DNA of 64,000 bases from NCBI GenBank assembly GCA_947502975.1, contig CANNBV010000003.1, forward strand, positions 1 through 64,000, given 5' to 3'. Positions 35,481 through 43,934 of the stretch are shown here, one piece after another. Source of the stretch: an uncultured Flavobacteriaceae bacterium. GTDB taxonomy: Bacteria > Bacteroidota > Bacteroidia > Flavobacteriales > Flavobacteriaceae. The translations under genes were made by a program, and so were the position numbers. Every line of letters begins with the position of its first letter. Position 1 is the stretch's first letter. The notes beneath the pieces are model-generated. The model was not told where the DNA came from, made no database searches, and worked only from the letters and a program-made list of their open reading frames with translations.

Positions 35481-36518
35481 ATGAATATTTGCTTCATAAT
35501 GTATCCTTGGGAAACTATAGACCCAGAAAACGATACAAGTCTAGCCTTAATAAAAGAATGTGTAAAACGAAATCATGGTGTAGCGATGTGTATTCCTGCG
35601 GATTTAACGATACGGAATAGCGTTACTACAGCTAACTGTTCGGTAATTCATCGCATGGAAAAAACACCATCGTCTCTTAAATCGTTTTACAATAAGGTAA
35701 AGATTAGAGAGGAGATGCTGCCTTTAGCTGGTTTTGATGTGATTTTTTTTAGAGCTAATCCGCCGTTAGATCCTATAATGCTTAATTTTCTAGATTCTGT
35801 TAAAGATGATGTGTTTATCATGAATTCTCTAGAAGGTATGCGAGAAGCTAATAATAAATTATATACTGCGGCATTTGGTGATGCACATAGTAACATAATT
35901 CCTGCTACACATGTATCAAAAAGTAAACGTTATTTGATCAAGCAGATTAAAGAGTCGACTGCAGATAAAATGATATTAAAACCGCTTAATGGTTTTGGTG
36001 GATCTGGTGTGATTCTTATTGAAAAATCGGCGATGAGCAATATTAATTCGTTACTAGATTTTTATATTACCAACAGTGATGGCACTTCTAGTTACGTTAT
36101 TTTACAGGATTATATAGAAGGTGCAGATCAAGGTGATGTGCGTATTTTAATTTTAAATGGAGAGCCTGTTGGCGCTATGAAACGTGTTCCAGGAAATGAT
36201 GATCACCGCTCGAATGTTTCGGCTGGTGGAAGTGTTCAAAAACATTCCTTAACTAAAGAAGAAAAAGCTTTATGTAAGCAAATTGGGCCAAAATTAGTAA
36301 ACGATGGCCTTTATTTTGTTGGTATAGACGTTATTGGTGGGAAGTTAGTAGAGGTGAATGTGATGTCTCCGGGAGGTATTACTTACATTAATAAAGTATA
36401 TAAATTAAAAACAAAAATAGAGGAGAAGGTAATTGACTTTTTAGAGATGAAGGTTATTGATAAACTACAAGCTTTTGATAGAAGAACAAGATTACGTAAA
36501 GCTGTAGAAGACGCTTAA
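35481..36518 (+). CDS. GshB-like ATP-grasp ligase
   Basis: A 345-residue ATP-grasp enzyme similar to glutathione synthetase (GshB). The N-terminal pre-ATP-grasp domain reads FIMYPWETIDPENDTS, the ATP-grasp core has KPLNGFGGSGV near residue 167 (phosphate loop), and the metal-binding end carries LVEVNVMSPGG near residue 291. It ligates a carboxylate to an amine using ATP. No gshA is next to it; instead it opens a unit with an N-formylglutamate amidohydrolase-like gene and a DUF1704 peptidase, so its product is more likely a special peptide or amide than glutathione itself. Gap to the next gene 12 bases. Confidence 0.85.
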   Translation: MNICFIMYPWETIDPENDTSLALIKECVKRNHGVAMCIPADLTIRNSVTTANCSVIHRMEKTPSSLKSFYNKVKIREEMLPLAGFDVIFFRANPPLDPIMLNFLDSVKDDVFIMNSLEGMREANNKLYTAAFGDAHSNIIPATHVSKSKRYLIKQIKESTADKMILKPLNGFGGSGVILIEKSAMSNINSLLDFYITNSDGTSSYVILQDYIEGADQGDVRILILNGEPVGAMKRVPGNDDHRSNVSAGGSVQKHSLTKEEKALCKQIGPKLVNDGLYFVGIDVIGGKLVEVNVMSPGGITYINKVYKLKTKIEEKVIDFLEMKVIDKLQAFDRRTRLRKAVEDA

Positions 36519-36530
36519 ACATTACTAAAA

Positions 36531-37043
36531 ATGATAAAGAAAATTGTATGCATTGCGGTTTGTTTTGGCGTATTATTATCGTGTAAAAAAGAAACTGCAA
36601 ATCCTAAATCTGAACTTTCTGATATCATTGAGAAACTGAAAAGTGATGAGAATCATCAGTTTTTAAAAACATTAAGACCTTCTGAAGCAGATATCTTTAA
36701 AATATTTACTGATAAAATGATAGCCGATAAGGTTTTGGTATATTCAGATAGTAAATGGAATACTATAGATAATGTGCCTCATAATACAATGAAGCCAGGG
36801 GGAAAAGATAATGTTTGTGAATTAGTGCCTTTATGTCAAAGCAATAGTGAGAAAGCAGAGTGGGGTAAAACAAATATATCCACTAATTATTTGATGTTAT
36901 GCGGTTATATAAAAAAAGGGATTGCTTTTTATGCTTTGGAATATGTTGATAGTGAGGGTGAAAGTATAAAATCTAGAGCTGCATTTTTTAGAGTTGATGG
37001 AAAGTGGGTATTTATACCGCAAGTTTATAAAGCATTTGTTTAA
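36531..37043 (+). CDS. Lipoprotein of unknown function
   Basis: A 170-residue protein with a lipoprotein signal (VLLSC, Cys18, followed by KKE). The mature part begins with a charged helix (residues 27-60) and then an alpha/beta domain with a cysteine pair at about residues 97 and 103. No family recognised. Gaps are 12 bases upstream and 9 bases downstream, so it belongs to the ATP-grasp unit and places part of the system in the cell envelope. Confidence 0.75.
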   Translation: MIKKIVCIAVCFGVLLSCKKETANPKSELSDIIEKLKSDENHQFLKTLRPSEADIFKIFTDKMIADKVLVYSDSKWNTIDNVPHNTMKPGGKDNVCELVPLCQSNSEKAEWGKTNISTNYLMLCGYIKKGIAFYALEYVDSEGESIKSRAAFFRVDGKWVFIPQVYKAFV

Positions 37044-37052
37044 ACTAAAAAA

Positions 37053-38213
37053 ATGGCTGAATTTTCCTTAAATAATCCTGTAGTTTCGGTTGAATGGCTT
37101 CATCAACATATAGAAGCTGATAAGCTCGTTATTTTAGATGGTACCATTGCAAAAGGGTTTGATGCTATGTCACATCAAATACCCAATGCGAGATTTTTTG
37201 ATATCAAACAAAAGTTTAGTAATACTGCTGATCCGTTTCCAAGTGCATTTCCGTCTAAGGCGCAATTTCAAAACGAAGCACAAAAATTAGGTATTAATAG
37301 TGAGAGTTCAATTGTAGTTTATGACGACAAAGGTATTTATTCAAGTGCACGTGTTTGGTGGCTGTTTAAGGCTTTCGGGTTTAACACTATTGCAATTTTA
37401 GATGGAGGTTTTCCAGAATGGAAAAAAGCTGGTTATCCAACAGAATACATGAAACCTTATGAAGGACCAAAAGGTAATTTTACAGCAGAATTACAATCTG
37501 GATATATGCAGTTTTTTGAGGATATAGAAAATGCCTCGAAAAATAAAACACATAAAATAATTGATGCGCGGTCTGCTGCAAGATTCAACGGAGAAGTTGC
37601 AGAACCAAGAGAAGGACTGCGCAGAGGAACAATTCCAAACTCGGTAAATTTACCTTTTACAGAAATATTAGAAGATGGTAAGCTGAAATCTAAAAAGGAG
37701 ATTGCAAAGTCTTTTTATATGGTGGCAGAACAAGATGAGGATATCATTTTTTCATGTGGCTCTGGTATCACTGCATGTGTTTTGGCTTTAGGCGCAGAGA
37801 TTTCTGGTTATCAAAATATTTCAGTATACGATGGCTCTTGGACAGAATACGGAGCGTTAACTTCTGGTGATATGAGTCAGCCTAAAACATGGACTAAAGA
37901 TGAGTTATTGGCTTACATCTTAATTTACGTGTCTCATGCAGATTTAAATGAGACTTGGAATGAAAAAGAATATATTCTAAGTCGTGTAGATAAAGATGTT
38001 TATTATCGTGTGAATAGTCAGTTTGAAACGGACAATGATTATCAAAGCATTCAAAATATCATTGAAGCAGTAGAAGCTCATAATTATTATAGAAATGATT
38101 TCGCTGATTTGTTTGCAGATATAAAGTTGATGGCCTTTGCTGATGGTGAATATGACCAAATGGAGCAGCTCATTTATATTAATTTGAAAAAGATTTTAAA
38201 AAAAGATGGATAG
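37053..38213 (+). CDS. Thiosulfate/3-mercaptopyruvate sulfurtransferase fused to a C-terminal helical domain
   Basis: A 386-residue protein. Residues about 10-275 are two rhodanese domains; the second holds the catalytic Cys235 in SCGSGITAC, a loop of the 3-mercaptopyruvate sulfurtransferase kind. The family usually ends near residue 280-290; here about 105 further residues follow, rich in helices and acidic residues (from WTKDELLAYIL to the end). The ending MAFADGEYDQMEQ is of the kind seen in TerB-like helical domains (DG between acidic residues), which I infer only from pattern. It overlaps the next gene by 8 bases and is in the ATP-grasp unit. Confidence 0.85.
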   Translation: MAEFSLNNPVVSVEWLHQHIEADKLVILDGTIAKGFDAMSHQIPNARFFDIKQKFSNTADPFPSAFPSKAQFQNEAQKLGINSESSIVVYDDKGIYSSARVWWLFKAFGFNTIAILDGGFPEWKKAGYPTEYMKPYEGPKGNFTAELQSGYMQFFEDIENASKNKTHKIIDARSAARFNGEVAEPREGLRRGTIPNSVNLPFTEILEDGKLKSKKEIAKSFYMVAEQDEDIIFSCGSGITACVLALGAEISGYQNISVYDGSWTEYGALTSGDMSQPKTWTKDELLAYILIYVSHADLNETWNEKEYILSRVDKDVYYRVNSQFETDNDYQSIQNIIEAVEAHNYYRNDFADLFADIKLMAFADGEYDQMEQLIYINLKKILKKDG

Positions 38214-39036
38214 ACTCTCCGTTTCAGACATTATTTCTAAAATTAAGTCTCATGATACTTTTGAGGCTGTTGCATCAGACTATTCTTTTACTATCAAAAT
38301 TGATGCCTATGTACCGTATGCTTGTGCGGCAATTCATGATGGACATCAATTTAGAAAAGAACTTTGGGAGAATTGTATCCATACAGAATACGAACGTTGG
38401 TATGAGGAAGATCCAGAAACTAAACATATGGTGCAAACGCACCCAATAGTAATAGCAGGTTGTGATTCCCGTTTTGAATATGATTTAAACCGTGCTCCTG
38501 AAGATGCAGTTTTTTTAACCGCTTGGGGAAAGCAGTTGTGGCATCAACCACTTTCTGAGGATATGAAAATAAAAAGCCTTCAAAAACATGAAAATTTTTA
38601 TAAAGTAACTCATGCTTTAGTTGAAGCTTTAGAACAAAAATTTGGATATTGTACTGTTTATGACATGCATAGCTACAATTGGAAACGTTGGGATAGGGAA
38701 GTACCAACTTGGAATTTAGGAACAAGCAATGTTGACAATGATCGGTTTGGAGATGTTATTGAAGATTGGAGGGAAAGTTTGTCGCAAATTAAATTACCAC
38801 ATCAGATAAAACCAACGGCATTAATAAACGATACGTTTCAAGGCAATGGATATTTTTTAAAATATATTACGCAGAACTTTAAAAATACCTTAGTTTTGGC
38901 AACCGAAATTGCTAAGGTGTATTGTGATGAATACGAGCAAGTTATCTTCCCAGAAGTTGTAAAAACGGTAGAAGAAGCGTTAAAGACTCGAATTCCAGAG
39001 CATGCACAGGCTGTATACAATAGGTTTAAAGGGTAA
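38206..39036 (+). CDS. N-formylglutamate amidohydrolase family protein
   Basis: A 276-residue hydrolase of the N-formylglutamate amidohydrolase family (zinc-dependent, HutG-like). Family blocks include AAIHDGHQFRKELW near residue 42, a DSRFEYDLNRAPE block near residue 85 and VYDMHSYNWKR near residue 150. The His/Asp residues in these blocks are the expected metal ligands. No histidine-degradation genes are near, so formylglutamate is unlikely as the substrate. It lies in the ATP-grasp unit, 8 bases overlapping the sulfurtransferase and 3 bases before the DUF1704 peptidase, which suggests that it cleaves an amide formed by the ligase. Confidence 0.85.
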   Translation: MDRLSVSDIISKIKSHDTFEAVASDYSFTIKIDAYVPYACAAIHDGHQFRKELWENCIHTEYERWYEEDPETKHMVQTHPIVIAGCDSRFEYDLNRAPEDAVFLTAWGKQLWHQPLSEDMKIKSLQKHENFYKVTHALVEALEQKFGYCTVYDMHSYNWKRWDREVPTWNLGTSNVDNDRFGDVIEDWRESLSQIKLPHQIKPTALINDTFQGNGYFLKYITQNFKNTLVLATEIAKVYCDEYEQVIFPEVVKTVEEALKTRIPEHAQAVYNRFKG

Positions 39037-39039
39037 TAT

Positions 39040-40200
39040 ATGAAGATTGAAGATACTGTGGCAACAAAAGCACTTCTTGAAATTGATAATAATATTGATG
39101 CGATAGTTAAGCAAATTGAATTGTTGAGCTATGTGAATCCTACAAATATAGAAGAAGAGAAAGCGCGGTTTTTTGCTTCAAAATACTTAACAGATCCTGT
39201 TTTTAAATATCCTAAGATCAATTTTGATAAGTTTAGGCTGCATAGGGAATTATTTACGCAACCACTAGAGCTAATTGAAGACGAGGAAATTCGTAACCTT
39301 TACGAAGATATTATTTATGCATATTCTGGACTAATTCAATGTATAGAGAATATTGGTGAGGGCAGACAGTTTTATTTTGATAGTTTACATTGTTTTGGAA
39401 CGCCCACTGAAAACGATGTTGAGAACGCTAAATTCATTTTGCATTTTGAAGATGAAAATAGAGATATTGAAAAATTTAAACCAAAATATAGTGCCAAAGC
39501 TTCTGAGGTATTTTTTAAGGACTTTTCAAAAAAATATGATTTTAGTTATCAGATAGACTATTCTGATAAGATTTCAGCGATTGCTATGGTGTTGAATAAT
39601 ATCAAGACTTTAGTTTTAAATACAAATCATACCTATTCTGAAAATGAAATAGCAGTATTGACCAATCATGAAATAGGTGTGCATATGGTTACTACAATGA
39701 ATGGGCTGTTACATCCTCTAAAAATATTTTCTCATGGATTCCCAAATAATGAAGAAACGCAGGAAGGCTTAGCTGTGTTTTCGGAATACATGAGTAATAA
39801 TTTAACCGTTACACGACTTAAAGAATTGGCGTATCGTGTTATTGCTGTAGATAGTTTAGCTAAGGGCTACCCCTTTTCTAGAACGTTTAGATTATTACAC
39901 AATCAGTATGATTTAGATAGGGAAAGTGCATTTTACATTACGCTTAGAGCACACCGTGGCGGTGGTTTTACAAAAGATTATCTCTATTTGTCTGGACTTA
40001 AAAAAGTTTATGATTACTACCACTCAGGTAAAGATTTGAGCCTGCTTTTAACTGGCAAAGTAGCCTTAGAATATGCCGAAGAAATTCAAGCCTTAATTGA
40101 TAAAGGCTATGCGGTTACTCCCAAACATATTACAGATTCTTATGCAGAAAATAAGAATACAAATAGGAAAGTGGATTTTATTTTGAGGAGTTTAAAGTAG
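39040..40200 (+). CDS. DUF1704 metallopeptidase (QEGLA motif; MATCAP/KIAA0895-like)
   Basis: A 386-residue protein of the family named for the QEGLA motif (flavohaemoglobin expression-modulating). The zinc motif HEIGVH is at residues 210-215 and QEGLA at 241-245, giving the third ligand Glu. Eukaryotic members (MATCAP1, KIAA0895L) are tyrosine carboxypeptidases that trim tubulin, so this bacterial protein is probably a metallocarboxypeptidase. It is the last gene of the ATP-grasp unit. The bacterial name comes from an indirect effect and should not be read as a function. The downstream minus-strand gene ends 2 bases away. Confidence 0.85.
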   Translation: MKIEDTVATKALLEIDNNIDAIVKQIELLSYVNPTNIEEEKARFFASKYLTDPVFKYPKINFDKFRLHRELFTQPLELIEDEEIRNLYEDIIYAYSGLIQCIENIGEGRQFYFDSLHCFGTPTENDVENAKFILHFEDENRDIEKFKPKYSAKASEVFFKDFSKKYDFSYQIDYSDKISAIAMVLNNIKTLVLNTNHTYSENEIAVLTNHEIGVHMVTTMNGLLHPLKIFSHGFPNNEETQEGLAVFSEYMSNNLTVTRLKELAYRVIAVDSLAKGYPFSRTFRLLHNQYDLDRESAFYITLRAHRGGGFTKDYLYLSGLKKVYDYYHSGKDLSLLLTGKVALEYAEEIQALIDKGYAVTPKHITDSYAENKNTNRKVDFILRSLK

Positions 40201-40202
40201 TT

Positions 40203-40376
40203 CTAGCCCCTATTTTGTTTCTTCTGTTCATCAAATCGTTTCTCAATTCTTTTAACAGGATCTTTCTTTTTGCCAAATCCTTTATGATAAGGTAATGGTC
40301 CATCGTATGGTTTGTCAACATCATCTAATATGAAATCTCTAAACCATTTATTTAGTGTTTTTAAAAAACCTAACAT
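40203..40376 (-). CDS. Small basic protein (57 residues), unknown
   Basis: A complete frame with ATG at 40376 and TAG at 40203-40205. The product begins MLGFLKTLNKWFRDFILDD and has the block DKPYDGPLPYHKGFGKKKD, ending with a basic helix. The composition (aromatic N-terminal amphipathic helix, charged tail) and the lack of overlap with any other gene make it a credible gene. It is convergent with DUF1704 and lies downstream of the DoxX-like gene on the same strand. Function unknown. Confidence 0.62.
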   Translation of the reverse strand: MLGFLKTLNKWFRDFILDDVDKPYDGPLPYHKGFGKKKDPVKRIEKRFDEQKKQNRG

Positions 40377-40416
40377 AGTATTAAAAGAGTTTTTAATTGT
40401 AATAATTTGTAAGTCT

Positions 40417-40776
40417 TTATTTATATGAATTCAACTTATGTAAATAAATATATGATATGCACATTATACCCATTAAAACCAAATTGATAACTGTAATTAT
40501 AAAAGGGTCTTTATGAGCTGTATGTGCTATAATTGCAGTAATAAAAAACAATCCAATACCCGCATATGCCCATTCCTTTATTTGTAGCGGAACAATAGGT
40601 GTTACAATTATGACGACCGCTAAGAGCTTTAGAATTGCTAGTTGCATTCTAAAATGATCAGGGAAGCCTAAAGCTTTTACACCTTCAATAGCAGCCTTAC
40701 TAAAAAGGTAGGTGTAAGCACTCCATAAAAGGAAGATAGATAGGATAATTGTTGTACTCCAATAAATAGTTTTCAT
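40417..40776 (-). CDS. DoxX-like membrane protein
   Basis: A 119-residue protein with four membrane segments (about residues 5-22, 45-65, 67-85 and 95-112). Blocks such as SAYTYLFSKAAIEG and QIKEWAYAGIG match the DoxX-like (quinol oxidase subunit-like) family, and it is a paralogue of the protein at 60249-60605, which shares the KEWAYAG block in the same place. It is followed on the same strand by the 57-residue gene and preceded by a lipoprotein gene (16-base gap). Role unknown; relatives are linked to redox stress. Confidence 0.8.
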   Translation of the reverse strand: MKTIYWSTTIILSIFLLWSAYTYLFSKAAIEGVKALGFPDHFRMQLAILKLLAVVIIVTPIVPLQIKEWAYAGIGLFFITAIIAHTAHKDPFIITVINLVLMGIMCISYIYLHKLNSYK

Positions 40777-40792
40777 TATGTAAATTTAGAAA

Positions 40793-41215
40793 CTATATTT
40801 CTATAATTATAGTGTTTTTGGATACATTAAACGTATTATTTTGAATTTGGACATCCTTAAGTTCACCAAAATCGCAACAAGCATCAGTTTTTGGAGTAGA
40901 AGTATCATATGAAATAATTAATGAGATATCTGGAGCTATTTGAATTTCAATTGTATCAGATGTATTTGATTTTTCAATGATTAATAGACCAGTATTTTCT
41001 TCAATAAGAAAACCTATTTCAACTTCAGAAGAATTCTGAACTGATATATTTTCTTTATCAAGCATATTTAGTAATATGAAGTTTTCTTTTGAATCATTGT
41101 CAATCAAATTAACGATAATTTGTGGTGCTTGACAATTAACTGTAGAGCAATCAACTTGATTTTCATCACACGATAGTATAATCGCAAAGACAAGAAGATA
41201 GATTATTTTTTTCAT
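40793..41215 (-). CDS. Lipoprotein of unknown function
   Basis: A 140-residue lipoprotein (lipobox IILSC, Cys16). The mature part is Cys-rich at its N-terminus (three further Cys in residues 23-28 and two near 110) and then consists of beta strands with Asn/Ser-rich turns, like a small Ig-like or beta-sandwich domain. No known family recognised. It precedes the DoxX-like gene by 16 bases. Confidence 0.68.
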   Translation of the reverse strand: MKKIIYLLVFAIILSCDENQVDCSTVNCQAPQIIVNLIDNDSKENFILLNMLDKENISVQNSSEVEIGFLIEENTGLLIIEKSNTSDTIEIQIAPDISLIISYDTSTPKTDACCDFGELKDVQIQNNTFNVSKNTIIIEI

Positions 41216-41288
41216 GATAAGTGTTTCCTGAAAGATGATGAAAGCTAAAAAAGGTTGCGTACGAAAAGTATGAAAGATAAAAAATAAT

Positions 41289-41708
41289 CTAATCTAAAAA
41301 TTTACTTTTTAATTCAGGAGTAGGTATCATACATGCATCTTTTTTACCGTACCACTTGTAACGGTTCTTTGCAATAAAATCATAAACCCAATTACTTATA
41401 AACGGAGGTATGATAAGAAAAACACTCAACATATTTGTTGGGAAACCTAATTTTGAAGCTACTTTTAAAGCTGCACTACTTTTTGTAGAAATACCTTTCT
41501 CAGGTGTATACAAAAGGATAGAATCTACCTTAGATGTATCTATATCAAAATGCTCGATGATTTTTTTCCCAGTCTCACTCTGTAATGCAGTAAACATAAA
41601 TTGATTGTTCTTATCATGTTTTATAACATATTGTACAGAGGAATTACAGAGGTTACAAACACCATCAAACAGAATTAATTTTTTATCATTTGGTACGCCA
41701 AAACTCAT
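41289..41708 (-). CDS. DCC family thiol-disulfide oxidoreductase (DUF393)
   Basis: A 139-residue thioredoxin-like protein of the DCC family. The family motif DGVCNLC (CxxC) is at about residues 15-21, matching the consensus 'DxxCxxC' that names the family. The block FTALQSETG near residue 40 and the C-terminal YKWYGKKD are also typical. I chose the ATG at 41708, since the extra residues upstream to 41723 are not part of the fold. It lies 18 bases after the TPR regulator gene and is perhaps cotranscribed with it. Confidence 0.86.
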   Translation of the reverse strand: MSFGVPNDKKLILFDGVCNLCNSSVQYVIKHDKNNQFMFTALQSETGKKIIEHFDIDTSKVDSILLYTPEKGISTKSSAALKVASKLGFPTNMLSVFLIIPPFISNWVYDFIAKNRYKWYGKKDACMIPTPELKSKFLD

Positions 41709-41726
41709 TATGCAAAGATACAACCT

Positions 41727-43625
41727 TTACAAATCACTTAAAAATTGGTTAAGATCTACCTCTTTATCTAAATGTAACTTCTTTTTCAGACGATATTTGC
41801 TTTTTAAAACACTTTCTGGCAATACGTTAAGCATTGAAGCTATTTCTTTGGTGGATAGATTCATTCGTAAAAAAGAGGCTAAACGCATTTCTTTTTCGGT
41901 GGCTTCTGGATATACTTCTTTTATTTTATGATCGAAATTATTATGAACTTCAGTAAAATAGGATTTAAAAACTTCCCAATCTTTGTCCTCTGCACTTTCC
42001 TTTTTTAAAAGCATTACTATACGCCTAAACTCCACTTTAAATAATTCTGGAGAACGTTTTATCTTTTCAAGATTATCTTTTAATTCTTGAATGAATGTGT
42101 TTTTCTGAACCAAATGCAATGTTTGTGACGCGAGTTCCTTCTTTTTAAACTCTATTTCTTGTTTATATATTTCTTCTTGTTTTTCACGCTCTATTTTGTT
42201 TTTCTTCATACGTTGCTTAAAACTAAAATATATAAGCCCAGCAATGGCAAGAAAAGAAAACATACCAATGCCATAAACTGTTTTTGTAAGTTTATCATTT
42301 TCTGCTTGTGCATTTAATGTTTCAATTTCTTTCTTTTGAAGTGAAATTTTAACTTCTTTTTGTTCAGTTTCATAAATAGTTTTTAACTCTTCAATTTGTT
42401 GCGACTTTTTTGTGGTGAATAAACTATCATTTATGGTTTGATACAACTTTAAAAATTCAAGGGCATCATTATTTTTATTCAATCCTTCTAAAAAGGTGGA
42501 GCGGTTTTTATAAAGACTTGCAAGATGTGACATAGCACCTAATGACTTTGCGAGGTCAATGGCTTCAGCATTATTTTGCAATGCAGCATTATAATTTTTA
42601 TTTTGAAAATCAATTTTAGAAAGACTTACTAAAGCATTTACCATTCCTAACTTTAAATTCTCTTTTTTAGCAATCGCTTTAGCTTCTATTAAAATAGGTT
42701 TTGCTTCAGAATACTTACCCTGCAACCGTTTAATATCTCCAAGGTTGTGTAAAGCATTGCTTAGCCCAAGATTGTCTTCAACATTTCTAGCATTTTCAAT
42801 AGCCAAATTAAAATAGCTTTCTGCGGTAGCATAATCATTTAAATTTTGATAAGAAATCCCAAGAGAATTTTGTGTGTACGCTACATAAAACGTTTCTTCA
42901 TAACGTTCATAGATTTCTATAGCATCTTTAAAGTATTTTATAGAAGATTCATGATTCTCTAGACCACTTTCTATATCACCTATTTGTTTTAAAGCATCAG
43001 CCTTTCTGGTTTCATGGTTTATTTTCTCAAAGCACTCAAGACCTTGTAATGCATAAATAAGCGCTGTTTTAAAATTGGCTTTTTCAATATAAATATTGGC
43101 CAAGGAAACATATTGCGCTCCAATAAATTTTGTTTTTGCATCTCCTTCCTTTTCATGCTTTTTTATAAGTTCAATGTTTTCTTTGCTAATAGCTATTGCT
43201 TTGTCCAGATTACCATTAGAACTTTCTATAGAAGATAGGGAATGGTTTACAAAAATCAATCCCCTTGTACTATTGGCTTCATTAAAAAATGCTTTAGCTT
43301 TATTATAATAAAATATAGCAGAGTCATTCTCAGATTTGTTAGCAAAATAATCAGCTTTATGCATATTCCCAACCGCAATACCTCTTGTGTAATTTATCTT
43401 TTTAGATATTTCTAGTCCTTGTTGCGCATAAGATTTAGCTACTTCAGGTTTAGAGAACATCAACTTTTCATGTAGACGCGTTAAAATCATAACTTTAATA
43501 GAGTCATCTTCCTTTCGATTAGAAAGTTCAGTTTTTAAACTGTCTATAAGTTTTGTGTTCTGAGAAAATCCAAATAATGAACTTAGAAAAAAAGCGGGAA
43601 CTAAAAGTAAACTGATATTTTTCAT
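41727..43625 (-). CDS. TPR sensor with transmembrane helix and LuxR-type DNA-binding domain
   Basis: A 632-residue regulator. A signal-peptide-like start (residues 1-21) is followed by about eight tetratricopeptide repeats (about 50-410), a coiled-coil, one membrane helix (about 445-465) and a second coiled coil. The C-terminus (about 565-620) is a helix-turn-helix of LuxR type (ATEKEMRLASFLRMNLSTKE, then SVLKSKYRLKKKL). This is a common one-component design of Bacteroidota, with periplasmic TPR sensing and cytoplasmic DNA binding. It is divergent to the cytolysin-like gene across a 309-base gap holding repeated TGTCC motifs, so it may regulate that gene. Confidence 0.88.
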   Translation of the reverse strand: MKNISLLLVPAFFLSSLFGFSQNTKLIDSLKTELSNRKEDDSIKVMILTRLHEKLMFSKPEVAKSYAQQGLEISKKINYTRGIAVGNMHKADYFANKSENDSAIFYYNKAKAFFNEANSTRGLIFVNHSLSSIESSNGNLDKAIAISKENIELIKKHEKEGDAKTKFIGAQYVSLANIYIEKANFKTALIYALQGLECFEKINHETRKADALKQIGDIESGLENHESSIKYFKDAIEIYERYEETFYVAYTQNSLGISYQNLNDYATAESYFNLAIENARNVEDNLGLSNALHNLGDIKRLQGKYSEAKPILIEAKAIAKKENLKLGMVNALVSLSKIDFQNKNYNAALQNNAEAIDLAKSLGAMSHLASLYKNRSTFLEGLNKNNDALEFLKLYQTINDSLFTTKKSQQIEELKTIYETEQKEVKISLQKKEIETLNAQAENDKLTKTVYGIGMFSFLAIAGLIYFSFKQRMKKNKIEREKQEEIYKQEIEFKKKELASQTLHLVQKNTFIQELKDNLEKIKRSPELFKVEFRRIVMLLKKESAEDKDWEVFKSYFTEVHNNFDHKIKEVYPEATEKEMRLASFLRMNLSTKEIASMLNVLPESVLKSKYRLKKKLHLDKEVDLNQFLSDL

Positions 43626-43934
43626 TATCTATGTTAATTAGCTTCTGCTAAGTTAAATATTATATTAGCTCAAATTACAAATGTCCACTTTCTCAAAAAC
43701 ACTCTTGTCCATAGCTTGTCCATGTTTTTGATGTCCATGAATTTTTTTTATTTGTTTTTAAGTAATTGAAAATCAATATATTATTTTAAAATAATTTGAT
43801 TTTTAAATTAGCTTGTCCTATTAAAAATGAAGGTTGATATAGGTTGTATGTCCCCTTTTTGTCCACCTGAAAAATTAGATTTCTGATGTTTTCATGACTA
43901 GTTTCGAAGTGTTGAATCAATAAAACATAACATT
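43626..43934. other. Divergent regulatory region with repeated TGTCC motifs
   Basis: 309 bases without a gene. The pentamer TGTCC occurs seven times on the plus strand, at 43682, 43706, 43717, 43732, 43814, 43849 and 43860; most are embedded in (C/A)TTGTCCA or ATGTCCA. Both neighbouring genes must have their promoters here. I see no clear TAnnTTTG box. Confidence 0.65.
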
